Shown here piece by piece: positions 1 to 10,200 of a stretch of DNA of 64,000 nt. The notes beneath the pieces were generated by a model. It was given only the letters and a program-made list of their open reading frames with translations, was not told the origin of the DNA and did no database searches. Source of the DNA: an uncultured Rhodospirillales bacterium (GTDB taxonomy: Bacteria; Pseudomonadota; Alphaproteobacteria; Azospirillales; Azospirillaceae); contig CAIYNU010000022.1 of the NCBI GenBank assembly GCA_903927615.1, positions 62,001 through 126,000 on the forward strand. Direction: 5' to 3'. Position numbers and translations under genes: made by a program. The number at the start of each line of letters is the position of its first letter. Position 1 is the stretch's first letter.

Positions 1-410
1 TGCGCCATTTCTGCCACCCCCTGGCCGCGGAACTGGAGGAGTTCCGCCGCGACGGCGCCGACCCGGCGCTGGCGGCCCTGGCCGCACCGCTCGCCAAGGC
101 CTTCGGACGGCTCCAACACGCCACCGTCACCATCGCGTTCCGAGGCCTGGTCGATCCCGACCAGGCCGCCGCCGCGGCAACCGACTATCTGCGCCTGTTC
201 GGCCTGGTGGCCCTGGGCGCCCTATGGTTGCGGATGGCACGGGTGGCCCAAGAAAAGCTCCTGGCTGGCTCCGAAGACCCGCTTTATCGCGGCAAGCTGG
301 ATACCGCCCGCTTCTTCATGGCAAAATTGCTGCCCCAGACCGGGGCGCTGTTCGCCGCGATTCAAGCCGGCGGCGACGTGGTGATGGCGCCAGACGATGC
401 GGCGTTTTGA
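1..410 (+). CDS. Acyl-CoA dehydrogenase, C-terminal fragment
   Basis: The reading frame is open from base 3 and ends at a TGA, giving about 135 residues; the start lies outside the window. The sequence has the alanine-rich helical pattern of the extra C-terminal domain found in long acyl-CoA dehydrogenases of the DmdC/FadE-like type, including the terminal block ARFFMAKLLPQTGALFAAI and a short acidic tail. These flavoenzymes oxidise acyl-CoA thioesters in the cytoplasm and pass electrons to electron-transfer flavoprotein. The catalytic and FAD-binding domains are not in view, so the substrate cannot be inferred. The 415 bases downstream separate it from purB, so it is probably the last gene of its transcript. 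Confidence 0.75.
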   Translation, partial: RHFCHPLAAELEEFRRDGADPALAALAAPLAKAFGRLQHATVTIAFRGLVDPDQAAAAATDYLRLFGLVALGALWLRMARVAQEKLLAGSEDPLYRGKLDTARFFMAKLLPQTGALFAAIQAGGDVVMAPDDAAF

Positions 411-825
411 ACACCGACATTGTTACGGACCCACAGTTTCGCCCTGGGATTTGAACTCAGAGCCGACCGGCTCGAAATGATAACGGTCTGAACTTGTTAG
501 AGAATCGAATAACCAGACCGATCACTGCTTTCCCTTTGCATAATCGCTTGACAACGGACCGACTGCGGGGCATCTCCTAGCCGCCTCGCCTTGTTCCAAG
601 GGACACCGGCCATGACCGTGGTCAACCGGAACGGCTTGGCTGCCTTACGATAACACCAGGGAATGGGAGCCGGTTCGGGTTTGGCCGGCTCATTTGGTTT
701 GGGGATCAGGGAATCGTGGCGCAGGAGCGGCCTTTGGCGACCAAGGGCTTTACCCCTGCCCCCTCCGGGGCCGACGGCCCCGGATCCCGTGATGGGCAGC
801 CCCGTGAAGTCACTGAGGAGACCTT
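411..825. other. Intergenic region upstream of purB
   Basis: No convincing gene is seen. It holds a tRNA T-arm-like remnant on the minus strand (444-473), a TTGACA hexamer at 549-554 without a good -10 partner, and a strong GC hairpin close to purB, listed separately. The reading frames here lack initiation signals and mostly run into purB in another frame. Confidence 0.5.
765..783 (+). promoter_or_regulatory. GC hairpin in the purB leader
   Basis: An 8-bp perfect stem (CCGGGGCC / GGCCCCGG) with a 3-base loop sits 42 bases before the purB start codon. There is no T-run, so it is not a classical intrinsic terminator. It may affect leader stability or translation; a function is inferred only from its position. 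Confidence 0.35.
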
Positions 826-2130
826 ATGATCCCCCGCTACAGCCGTCCCGAGATGGCCCGCATCTGGGAACCGGAGAACCGGTTCCGTATCTGGTTCGAG
901 ATCGAGGCCCATGCCTGCGATGCCCAAGCCGCGTTGGGGGTGATCCCCCAGGAGGCCGCCGCCGCGGTCTGGGCGCGGGGCCGGTTCGAGGTGGCCCGGA
1001 TCGACGAGATCGAGCGGGAGACCCGGCACGACGTCATCGCCTTCCTCACCAATCTGGCCGAACATGTGGGTCCCGAGGCCCGCTTCGTCCACCAGGGCAT
1101 GACCAGTTCGGACGTCCTCGATACCTGTCTCGCCGTGCAATTGACCCAGGCCACCGACCTGCTGCTGGCGGATCTTGACGGACTGCTGGCCGCGCTCCGG
1201 CGGCGGGCGGTGGAGCACCGGCATTCGGTCTGCATCGGCCGCAGCCACGGTATCCATGCCGAACCGACCACCTTCGGGCTCAAGCTCGCCGGCCATTATG
1301 CCGCCTTCCAGCGCAACCGCCAGCGGTTGACCACCGCACGTCAGGATATCGCCACCTGCGCCATTTCCGGCGCGGTGGGCACCTTCGCCACCATCGATCC
1401 CCGAGTCGAGGCCCATGTCGCCGCCAAGCTCGGACTTGCGATCGAACCGGTGTCGACCCAAGTCATCCCGCGCGACCGTCATGCTGCCTTCTTCGCCACT
1501 CTGGGCGTGATTGCCTCGTCGCTGGAGAATCTGGCCACCGAGATTCGCCATCTTCAACGTTCGGAGGTGCGAGAAGCCGAGGAGTTTTTCCACACCGGCC
1601 AGAAGGGCTCGTCCGCGATGCCCCACAAGCGCAACCCGGTGCTCTCGGAGAACCTGACCGGTCTCGCCCGGCTGGTGCGCGGCATGGTCATGCCCGCCCT
1701 GGAAAACGTGGCGCTGTGGCACGAGCGGGATATTTCCCATTCGTCGGTGGAACGGGTGATCGGACCGGATGCCACCATCGCCCTGGACTTCGCGCTGACC
1801 CGCGCCATCGGCCTGATCGATCGCCTGCTGGTCTATCCCGAGCAGATGCAACGCAACCTCAACAGTCAGGGCGGGCTGGTGTTTTCCCAGCGCATCCTGT
1901 TGGCGCTGACCCAGGCCGGCATGAGCCGCGAGGAGGCCTACGCCGCGGTCCAACGGAACGCCATGGCGGTATGGCAGGAGGGGGGCCAATTCCTGGACCG
2001 CCTGACCGCCGACTCCGCCGTCACCCGCCATCTCAGCCCCGCTGCCTTGGCCGAGTTGTTCGACAGCGGCTTTCACACCCGGCATGTCGACACCATTTTT
2101 ACCCGTGTTTTCGGTGCCGAGGCCCTATAA
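826..2130 (+). CDS. purB: Adenylosuccinate lyase
   Basis: The protein has 434 residues, normal for bacterial PurB. It catalyses two beta-eliminations releasing fumarate in cytoplasmic purine synthesis: SAICAR to AICAR, and adenylosuccinate to AMP. The fumarase/aspartase superfamily signature SSAMPHKRNP lies at about residues 262-271 and carries the flexible catalytic loop serine. TSSDVLDT near residue 93 and the GRSHG motif near residue 140 are further conserved active-site blocks. A GAGGAG ribosome-binding site lies just before the ATG. The gene stands apart from other pur genes, and an MBL-fold hydrolase follows after 55 bases. A long open frame on the opposite strand is a codon-bias shadow. 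Confidence 0.95.
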   Translation: MIPRYSRPEMARIWEPENRFRIWFEIEAHACDAQAALGVIPQEAAAAVWARGRFEVARIDEIERETRHDVIAFLTNLAEHVGPEARFVHQGMTSSDVLDTCLAVQLTQATDLLLADLDGLLAALRRRAVEHRHSVCIGRSHGIHAEPTTFGLKLAGHYAAFQRNRQRLTTARQDIATCAISGAVGTFATIDPRVEAHVAAKLGLAIEPVSTQVIPRDRHAAFFATLGVIASSLENLATEIRHLQRSEVREAEEFFHTGQKGSSAMPHKRNPVLSENLTGLARLVRGMVMPALENVALWHERDISHSSVERVIGPDATIALDFALTRAIGLIDRLLVYPEQMQRNLNSQGGLVFSQRILLALTQAGMSREEAYAAVQRNAMAVWQEGGQFLDRLTADSAVTRHLSPAALAELFDSGFHTRHVDTIFTRVFGAEAL

Positions 2131-2185
2131 AGTCCCGGCTTCCAAAAGCCGCCGACTTCGTTCCTGACCAGCCCCAAGGACGTCC

Positions 2186-3142
2186 ATGCCCTCGCCCCTT
2201 TCCCTGCTCGACTATCGCAACGGCATCTATGCCTTCGACGCCGCTTATGTCCGCCCCTTGATGGCGGCAATCCATCTGGTGGTCGACAATGGTCGGGTGG
2301 CGGTCGTCGACAGCGGCTCGAATGCCGCGCTGGCGCCGACCCTTGAGGCGCTGACGGCCTTGGGTCTGACTCCGGGCCATGTGGATTACGTGGTGCTGAC
2401 CCACGTTCATCTTGACCATGCCGGCGGTGCCGGAGCGATGATGGCGGCGTTTCCGCACGCCCGGTTGGTGGTGCATCCGCGCGGAGCCCGGCACATGATC
2501 GATCCGGGCAAACTTTTCGCAGCGGTCGAGGCGGTCTACGGGGCTGAAGAAGCCCGCCGCCTCTACGGCACTTTGGTGCAGGTCCCGGCGGAGCGCGTTC
2601 TGGCGGTCGAAGACCGGCACCGACTGCGTTTGGGGCAACGGGAATTGGAAATCCTTCACACCCCGGGGCACGCGCGCCACCATCTCTGCCTGTTCGATCA
2701 CGCCAGTCGTGGCGTCTTCACCGGTGATGTTCTCGGTCTTTCATACAGGGAATTGGACGTGGATGGCCGGCCATTCCTGTTTCCCACCACCTCGCCGTCT
2801 CAGTTCGACCCCGACGAGATGCGTCAGTCCATTGATCGGGTGCTGGCTCTCAACCCTGAGGCGCTGTACCTGACCCATTACAGCCGCGTTGTGCCGACCG
2901 ACGCCGTGATCGCTCAGTTCCGCCGGTTGCTCGATGGGCATGTCGCGATCGCCAGCGCCGAAGCCACCGCCCCGAACCGGGAACGTCGGATTCGCGAAGG
3001 CATCACCCGCCTGATCCTGGACGAACTGCGCACCACCGGTTGTGTACTAGCCGAAGCGGATGTGCTGGCGGTCATCCAGATCGATCTCGACCTGAACGCC
3101 CAGGGCTTGGTGTTCTGGGCGGACTCCTGCATCGACCCATGA
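2186..3142 (+). CDS. MBL-fold metallohydrolase
   Basis: The protein has 318 residues and a metallo-beta-lactamase fold. The zinc-binding motif HVHLDH is at residues 73-78, followed by HTPGH near 155, FTGD near 177 and LTHYS near 230, which together supply the ligands of a binuclear metal centre. Glyoxalase II-like and RNase-like members share these motifs, and the substrate cannot be told from sequence. There is no signal peptide, so it is probably cytoplasmic. AAGGA precedes the ATG at a usable distance. The last 70 residues form a helical extension beyond the core fold. It probably shares a transcript with purB, but no functional link is evident. Confidence 0.85.
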   Translation: MPSPLSLLDYRNGIYAFDAAYVRPLMAAIHLVVDNGRVAVVDSGSNAALAPTLEALTALGLTPGHVDYVVLTHVHLDHAGGAGAMMAAFPHARLVVHPRGARHMIDPGKLFAAVEAVYGAEEARRLYGTLVQVPAERVLAVEDRHRLRLGQRELEILHTPGHARHHLCLFDHASRGVFTGDVLGLSYRELDVDGRPFLFPTTSPSQFDPDEMRQSIDRVLALNPEALYLTHYSRVVPTDAVIAQFRRLLDGHVAIASAEATAPNRERRIREGITRLILDELRTTGCVLAEADVLAVIQIDLDLNAQGLVFWADSCIDP

Positions 3143-3259
3143 CGGCGTGCGGACTTTCCCCGCCGCAACATTCGCCATCGCCAACAGTCCCGGACGATAT
3201 GTTTCTATCGTACCGGTTTGCGTCCGAGCATGATGCCTATAGCCCGACGGGGTTGACCA

Positions 3260-5431
3260 ATGCGATTTGGAAATGTTTCGATCAGTGCGCGAATACTATC
3301 CATCATTGCCGTAAACTGCGGTATTCTCACTATAATAACATTATTTGCCATAACTTCTCTTCAACAGATCGCAGAATCGGTACGCCAGCTCGACATCGCC
3401 AGCCAACATGCCTTGACCTCCAGCCGTATGAATTCCAGCGTCGTTTCGGTCGCACTGGAACAATATCGGATCCTGGCGCAACCCACACCCGCAACCATTA
3501 AGGATGCTCTGGCAAAATTAAAGCGGTCCCTTACCTTGCTCGACGATCGACTGCAAGAACTCAAGCATCTGCATTACCCGGATCCGAATGGAGAATTGGC
3601 CCGGTTCGAAGGCCTGTTTCACCGCTACGCCGATGAAATGGAGCAAGTGCGCGGCCTCGCGGATGCCCATGCCCAGCGTGGCAGTGCTGAAACGCTTCAA
3701 CCCCTGACCGAGGCCATTGCCCGGATTCAAGGCACGGCGGACGATGTCCGCGAACAAATCCGGGCGGTCAACGGCAAGTCCGCCGAGAATAGCAAAACCA
3801 CCGCCGACGCCGTACTGAGCCAGGCCCGGACGTCCGTCTGGATTTTGATGATCACCGGCGTCAGCGGCGTCACCATCGCGATCATCGGCGCTCTGCTGCT
3901 GGCGCGACGCGGCATCATTTCGCCGCTGCGCCGGGTCACCGACTCCCTGAGCCGCCTCACCACGGGCGACATCGGGGTGGACGATATGGCCGCCGAGGTC
4001 GCAGGCCAAGAGCGCCGCGACGAAATTGGCGCACTGGCCCGCGCCGTGGGTGCCTTCAAAGCCGCCGTTCAAGAACGAGCACGCCTGACCGACGCGCAAT
4101 TGCAGAATCAGGCTGAGCATTTGCGACGTCAGGAAGCGATCCACATTTTGACTCAAGCCTTTTCCGAGTCCGTAACCCGGTTGTTCGGAACCGTGTCGGG
4201 CGCGGTCAAACAAGTGGCGCAGGCAACCGACAGTTTGGCCCAAGGAGTCCAACTCACGTCTTCGGAAAGCCAGTCGGCGGCAAAAACGGCCGAGCAGACC
4301 AGTCACAATGTCCAGACCATGGCCGCCGCGGCCGATGAATTGGCGGCCACCACCCAGGCCATCGGCCACCAGATCGATGACGCCGCCGCCATTGCCACCA
4401 AGGCGGTGAGCGAGGCGGGCCTGACCACCGAGCGTATTCGGCGCCTCTCCGATACCGTCGGCAGTATTGGCCAGGTCCTCAAGTTAATCTCAGGCATCGC
4501 ATCGCAAACCAACCTGCTTGCCCTCAACGCCACCATCGAAGCTGCGCGGGCGGGCCAAGCGGGCAAGGGTTTTGCCGTGGTCGCCAACGAAGTCAAGAAC
4601 CTGGCTAATCAAACAGGCTCGGCGACCGATACCATCGCCAGTCAAATCAATCAAGTCCAGGCAGAAACCACCGCAGCAGTGGCCGCGATCGCAGAAATTT
4701 GCCGTACCATCGGCACTATTCACGATATTGCAGCGTCCATTTCCGTCGCCATGGTCCAACAATGTTCGGCTGTTGCCGACATTGCCTCCAGCGCCAGCAG
4801 CGCCGCCACCGGCACCCATGATGTCTCACGCCGCTTTGTCGCCGTGGCCAACACCACCCATGACTCCCTGCGCGCCGTCGCCACGGTTTCGTCCGCTGCC
4901 GACTGCGTTTATGGCGAAGCCGAAAAAATGCGGGACGACGTCCAAAGCTTTCTGTTTAAAGTCAATTGCCTGGTTGATGACCGCGAACAGGCCATCAGCG
5001 ACCTGCCGTCGCTGGAGTGGAACGACCGCTTTTCGGTTAACGATCGGGCTATTGATACCGATCACCGGCGCCTGTTCACGCTTTTTAATGAAGTGGCACA
5101 GGCCATGCGCGAAGGCCAAGGCAAATCCGTTCTGCAACAGACCTTTGGTACCCTGGTGGATTATGCCGACCACCACTTTAAACGAGAAGAGCAGGTCATG
5201 GCCTCCGTTGACTATCCGAACCTGGCGGCGCATCGCCGGGAACACCAGGACTTCGTGGCCAAGGTACAGGCATTGCGGAATCAACTTGCTGCGTATTCCA
5301 GCAACACACTTGCAATCGAGACCTTTGAGTTCATTAAGTCATGGCTGATCAATCACATCCAAAAGTCCGATCGGGCCTATGCGCCCTATATCCGTCCTGC
5401 CCGCGTTGACATCGGGACCAGGAACCCATGA
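3260..5431 (+). CDS. Methyl-accepting chemotaxis protein with C-terminal hemerythrin domain
   Basis: This is a 723-residue inner-membrane chemoreceptor. In order: first membrane helix (about 11-32), a helical periplasmic sensor (35-185), second helix (about 192-212), HAMP linker, the long signalling coiled coil (about 300-560) with the hairpin-tip motif [19 protein letters not shown], then a hemerythrin domain (about 595-715). The hemerythrin part keeps diiron ligands in [21 protein letters not shown] and HIQKSD. It should relay oxygen or redox state, through the diiron site, to CheA/CheW and the flagellar motor. DcrH-type receptors in anaerobes have the same layout. No che genes are nearby, so it is an orphan receptor. 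Confidence 0.9.
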   Translation: MRFGNVSISARILSIIAVNCGILTIITLFAITSLQQIAESVRQLDIASQHALTSSRMNSSVVSVALEQYRILAQPTPATIKDALAKLKRSLTLLDDRLQELKHLHYPDPNGELARFEGLFHRYADEMEQVRGLADAHAQRGSAETLQPLTEAIARIQGTADDVREQIRAVNGKSAENSKTTADAVLSQARTSVWILMITGVSGVTIAIIGALLLARRGIISPLRRVTDSLSRLTTGDIGVDDMAAEVAGQERRDEIGALARAVGAFKAAVQERARLTDAQLQNQAEHLRRQEAIHILTQAFSESVTRLFGTVSGAVKQVAQATDSLAQGVQLTSSESQSAAKTAEQTSHNVQTMAAAADELAATTQAIGHQIDDAAAIATKAVSEAGLTTERIRRLSDTVGSIGQVLKLISGIASQTNLLALNATIEAARAGQAGKGFAVVANEVKNLANQTGSATDTIASQINQVQAETTAAVAAIAEICRTIGTIHDIAASISVAMVQQCSAVADIASSASSAATGTHDVSRRFVAVANTTHDSLRAVATVSSAADCVYGEAEKMRDDVQSFLFKVNCLVDDREQAISDLPSLEWNDRFSVNDRAIDTDHRRLFTLFNEVAQAMREGQGKSVLQQTFGTLVDYADHHFKREEQVMASVDYPNLAAHRREHQDFVAKVQALRNQLAAYSSNTLAIETFEFIKSWLINHIQKSDRAYAPYIRPARVDIGTRNP

Positions 5432-5574
5432 CCCATCGACGGCAGCCGCGGCCATCGCGCGGACCCCGTGGTGGCAGGAGTTCAAGTAGACTGTATGCGT
5501 GATCGCCCCTTCTCTGAAACCTCCGGTTCGGTTAGGCTGGGCCATCTAGAGACTTCCTGTATGATCGGCTCATC

Positions 5575-5589
5575 AAGGAGCAGGCAGTG
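5575..5589 (+). promoter_or_regulatory. Ribosome-binding site deciding a GTG start
   Basis: AAGGAG lies six bases before GTG at 5587. No ATG with comparable spacing exists upstream in frame, so GTG is taken as the start of the following gene. A TATGAT hexamer at 5560-5565 could be a -10 element, but no good -35 partner is seen. Confidence 0.5.
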
Positions 5590-6576
5590 ACGCAACCTTC
5601 TACGACCGAACCGAAGAAGCTTTCTGCGACCCAAGCAATGAACCAGTACGAGTCCGTACTCGCGGCGTTGCCGGAGGTTTTGTCGTTGCATGTTGGCTTC
5701 GATGACAATCGGCCAGTCATCATTGTGACAGCCGACAAGGTCACCGAGGAGCTGGAGCGAAAAATCGGCGAAATCGCGCCAAGGGCACCGATCACGATTA
5801 TTCCCGTGGGCGTTAAGAAGGCAGGTAGCGCCGCAGAATCGGCCAACACCGCCAGCAAGTCGGCTCCGGCGGGGCCAAAGAAAGCGATCAGCGCCCGTGA
5901 CGCGAAAAACCGATACAATGATGCGATCCGCAACATTAAAACCGTCACATCGGTCGACGTCGGCAGGAAATTCGGCAAAGATGTGTTGGTTGTACGGGCC
6001 TTTCCCCTAACCGAAAGCACCAAAGCGGCCGTTCGTGCGATTGCTCCCAACGCGCCGCTGGAGTTTAAGGAATCGCCCTATAGCAAAGTCAGCACGCCGT
6101 CCATTTTAAAGTTTATTTTCGACAAACTCAAATTTCTGTTAATTATATTAGCAGTCGGCGAAATCTTATTCGTCATTCTGTCGCCTCTGTACTACGCAAC
6201 TGACGATATAAAATTTGCCATTACGGCGTCATCGGCCGATGGCATGGTGGTTACGGCAGAACGGCCGATTGCCAGTCCCAGCAATCACGACGACATTTCC
6301 CAAGACGTCACGGTTAAATTTCAGGCAAGAATTGGCACTGTCTTGTTCACCCAACAGGCGGCACTGTTTAAGACACTGAGTATGGATAATATGAACGCCG
6401 AGCCCTATCACAAAGGACAGCCGGTGGCGGTTGCCTTCATGAGTGGCGACCCACAGGGCACTGCCCGGATATTTGATCGTAATCGTTTTTGGGCGACCAT
6501 TTTTCTATACACGGCGGCCATCCTCCTCATATTCCAAATTGCCTTTCGGGCCTGGAGACATTGGCAGGAATGGTAA
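5587..6576 (+). CDS. Membrane protein with tandem duplicated N-terminal domain and DUF3592-like C-terminus
   Basis: The protein has 329 residues. Residues 13-75 and 102-160 are copies of one domain: both begin S-A-x-x-A-x-N-x-Y, share V-x-S-x-x-VG in the middle, and end in IAPxAP. An Ala/Pro/Lys-rich linker (76-100) joins them. A membrane helix follows (about 182-202), then a roughly 95-residue non-cytoplasmic domain and a second helix (301-320). The stretch with YHKGQPVAVAF and RNRFW before the last helix resembles DUF3592 proteins. The duplicated domain would be cytoplasmic. I do not recognise it, and no function is assigned. Neighbours are signalling genes, with no operon partner on this strand. 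Confidence 0.7.
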   Translation: MTQPSTTEPKKLSATQAMNQYESVLAALPEVLSLHVGFDDNRPVIIVTADKVTEELERKIGEIAPRAPITIIPVGVKKAGSAAESANTASKSAPAGPKKAISARDAKNRYNDAIRNIKTVTSVDVGRKFGKDVLVVRAFPLTESTKAAVRAIAPNAPLEFKESPYSKVSTPSILKFIFDKLKFLLIILAVGEILFVILSPLYYATDDIKFAITASSADGMVVTAERPIASPSNHDDISQDVTVKFQARIGTVLFTQQAALFKTLSMDNMNAEPYHKGQPVAVAFMSGDPQGTARIFDRNRFWATIFLYTAAILLIFQIAFRAWRHWQEW

Positions 6577-6615
6577 TCCCGAAATGCGCCTGGGGGCGTC
6601 GATGGCGGCGGACCG

Positions 6616-7242
6616 TTACGGATGCCAGGCGGCCCCGGTAAAGAAAAAGCGCCCAAGACCAATCGTGAAGATCAGACAGCCATAAAGACTGTGCTCCACC
6701 CACACCAGCATCAATGAGCGATGGCGAAGGAAGTTGGTCGCGAACAACAGCCCCCCCGCTGTGCTGAGGACGATGGCAATCGGATTGACGAAGATCAGGT
6801 GGGCGTATCCGAAGGCCAGTCCAGAAGCCGCGACAAACCCCCAGCAGGGGCCGAACAGCGGTGCATATCGAAGCTGAACGAAGCGGCGATAGAGCATTTC
6901 CTGGGGCCAGACCGACAGCAAGGGATACCCCACCATCACCGCCAGCCATAACCAGGGCCGCTCCAACGGAAACGTCAGAAACCCCTCGGGCATCATCAGC
7001 CAGGTACCGAACCCCAGCACCAACGCCACTGCCATGAAGCGCCGAAGGATGCTCCTCATCTCCGTTCGAACAGCGTCGGCGGTCAGCGGCGGCTGGCGGT
7101 GATGGTGGGTCCGATGCCAGACAAATACCGCCCCGACCCAGAGCAACAGGAGAAACACGAGCCGCTGCTTAACCACCACGACCAGCAAAGGACCCGCCCC
7201 AAAGAGCGCCAGAAACTCAAACCAAAGGGCCAATCGGGTCAT
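6616..7242 (-). CDS. CPBP-family intramembrane metalloprotease
   Basis: The protein has 208 residues and about six membrane helices. Three CPBP (Abi/CAAX-protease) motifs are visible: PQEMLYRRF (glutamate and arginine, with Q replacing the first glutamate), FGYAHLIF (histidine), and WVEHSLYG (histidine). Members cleave prenylated or other membrane peptides, or act in peptide export and immunity; the target is unknown here. The start ATG overlaps the stop codon of the upstream GGDEF/EAL gene (ATGA), so translation is probably coupled. This PQE-type subgroup occurs widely in Proteobacteria. Confidence 0.75.
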   Translation of the reverse strand: MTRLALWFEFLALFGAGPLLVVVVKQRLVFLLLLWVGAVFVWHRTHHHRQPPLTADAVRTEMRSILRRFMAVALVLGFGTWLMMPEGFLTFPLERPWLWLAVMVGYPLLSVWPQEMLYRRFVQLRYAPLFGPCWGFVAASGLAFGYAHLIFVNPIAIVLSTAGGLLFATNFLRHRSLMLVWVEHSLYGCLIFTIGLGRFFFTGAAWHP

Positions 7243-10200
7243 GATCCGGACTCAACCCAAGATGTTTCGGTCAGCGCGCTTGCGATGGTTTTCTCCAAAA
7301 AACTCTCAAATGCCATGATTGGCAACGGCCTGCTAAACAAATAACCCTGATAGGCAGAACAGCCGGACCCAGCCAGAAATTTCTTCTGCTCCTCGGTTTC
7401 CACCCCTTCTGCAATAACCGAGAGTCCCAAGCTTTGGGCGAGGGCAATAATGGTGCGGGCAATGGCGGCGTCATTGGCATCGGTAAAGACATCGCGCACA
7501 AACGACTGATCGATTTTCAATTGATCAAGGGGTAAGCGTTTGAGATAAGACAGCGAAGAATAGCCTGTGCCAAAATCATCCAGTGAGAATGTCAAGCCTC
7601 GGGATTTCAACACACCCATTTTTAAGATGGTGTCTTCGACGTTATGGAGGAACAGGCTTTCCGTAAGCTCGAGCTTAAGTTTTTCTGGGTTGGCCCCGCT
7701 GTGCTCGATGGCGGTCAATACGTGACTGACGAAATCGGGATGGTGAAACTGGTAGGCACTGACATTGACCGCCAGCGATAAATGAGCGCGATCCGGTGAC
7801 ATTGCCCAAGCCGCCAACTGGGCGCACGCGGCGTCCAGCACCCAACGCCCCAGGACCAGAATCAACCCGGTTTCTTCGGCAAGGGGAATGAACTCGGCCG
7901 GCGAAACCAGATTGCGTTTGGGATGCTGCCAGCGGACCAGGGCTTCGGCGCCGGTCAGTTGGCCAAACTCGTTAACCTGTGGCTGATAATGAAGCAGAAA
8001 TTGCTCTCCCAAAACCGCTTCGCGCAGGTCCGCTTCCAGCGCGGCGCGTTTAGTGACGGCGGCCTGCATCTCGGGATCGTAGAAACGGATGGTATTTCGG
8101 CCGGCCGACTTGGCCTGATACATGGCAATATCAGCTTTTTTTAATAAATCATCAATATTATCCCGATGCGCAATAAATAGTGTAACGCCAATACTGGGAG
8201 TAATCCGGTAATCATGATGCTCTATACGGTAAATTGGATTAAGCGCCGACAATATTTTATTGGCCACAAGTTCCGCCTGGCTGGCCGCTTCTTCAGCCGA
8301 CAGGTTCAGGGCCTCCAGCATGATCACGAACTCGTCACCCCCCAGACGCGCCACGGTGTCGCTTTCCCGAACACAGGACACCAGCCTTTGAGCGACCTGT
8401 TGTAGTAAGATGTCCCCCATGTGATGGCCTAAAGTGTCGTTCAAGGCTTTAAAATTATCCATGTCGACAAAAAGCAACGCACCATGGTTTTGGTTCCGGG
8501 TGCTGGTGGCAAGTGCCTGGCGCAAGCGGTCGACTAACAGACGCCGATTTGGCAGATTGGTCAGGGGGTCGTAGAATGCCAGATATTTTATCTCTTCTTC
8601 AGAAGCTTTACGGGCCGTGACATCGGTATGGGTTGCAACATAATGGGTAACCACACCGTCAGTGGTTTTAACCGCGGTAATGGTCAGCCATTTAGGATAT
8701 ACCTCGCCATTTTTACGCCGATCCCAAATTTCCCCTTCCCACGCGCCATCCTCCCTGAGTTGCTGCCACATGCTGCTGTAAAAGGCCGCATCGTGGCGAC
8801 CGGATTTCAGGATACTGGGCGTCTTACCGATAACCTCTTCAGCGTCGTATCCGGTAATGGCCATAAAAGCCTTGTTTACCCGTAAAATAACGCCGCTTGC
8901 GTCGGTGATACAGATGCCCTCCCGGCACTCAAAGGCAGTCGCTGCAATCAATAGCTGTTGCTCTGCCCGGCGGCGCCGCTCTAATTCGTCGGACATGCGG
9001 ACAAAAGACTCTTCGACGGTATCAGCCATGCGGTTGAACGACGACGCCAGCAGGCCCACCTCGTCCCGTGATTTGACCGTCAACCGGCGTGCCAGGTCGC
9101 CATCCTGAAAGGCACGGATGCCCTCAATCATGGAAGTAATCCGCCGGGTCAGCACACCGGCGATCCAGATCGCGATCAAAATCACCAACACGACCAGCAC
9201 ACCGGTGGAAACCAGCAGACCAACACCGGTGCGCGACAGATTATCGCGAATTGCGGCAATCAAGGCCATGCGCTGCTCGCTGAATTCATGGTCCTTTTGT
9301 GCGATGGTCTCGGCGATATGTCGACCGGATTGTGTTGCCGCGTCGTGGAACGCCGCAATATTGGCGCCGATGGTGACAAAGCCAAAACCCCGTGGGTCAG
9401 CCTGATATTGCCCAGTGTGGTAGGGAATGGCCGCGGCGGTCGTCAGCTTCCACAAGCCGTTAAAGAAGATAACGAACGACCCCGAACCACCATTTCGGGT
9501 CAACTGATCGAAGCCCTGACATTGCGGCGCAAAATTGAGGTAACGACAGTCCAGGGCGACGGTGCCGGCCCTGACCTGCGCCTGCGCCGGCTTTTTGTTC
9601 AGCGACGGATCGAGAAATGGTGGTGTTCGGGCCAGGAAGTCCGCTGAAGACAGCCCGGAAGCCTGCCATGCGCCATACAGCGATTCATCCATCCAAGGCG
9701 CTTCCGGCAAACCGGTCTCGGCATTGTAGCCGAAGATAAAATAGTCGCGGGGATGGGAAATCGCCCGCCCCCGGTGGTCCCACAAAAAGGCATAATTGCC
9801 CTGGCTGGCGTCGCTGATGGCGGTATAGCGCGAGTCGGTGGGGATGATCCGGTCGGTAAACTGCCGCAAATGGTCGTGATCCAGGGCCAAGGTAACGTAG
9901 CCCACCACCTTGCCACCCGACTGAACCGGCGTCGCCCAGCGAATGATACCATGGAATCGCTGGCCGACCGGATTCTCGGCGCCGGCATAGGCCGATTGCT
10001 CTGGGGCAAAGGGAATGCCCGCCTTCGCCGCTGCATCCGGTGTGTAGGGGCCGATAATGCGGCTGCCGACATAGCTGCCGACCACATCGGAGACAAAGAT
10101 ATCACCCGGCTGGAGCTTTTGCAGTTGCTCCCAATATTGTTCGGCGTGGGCAAAAGTCTGCCGGCGATCGCGAACATCGGACAAGCCCGAGGTCGCGACG

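Noticed and set aside
706-2085. 459-codon minus-strand open frame
   Set aside because: It is antisense to purB, has no ribosome-binding site or motif, and reflects high-GC codon bias.
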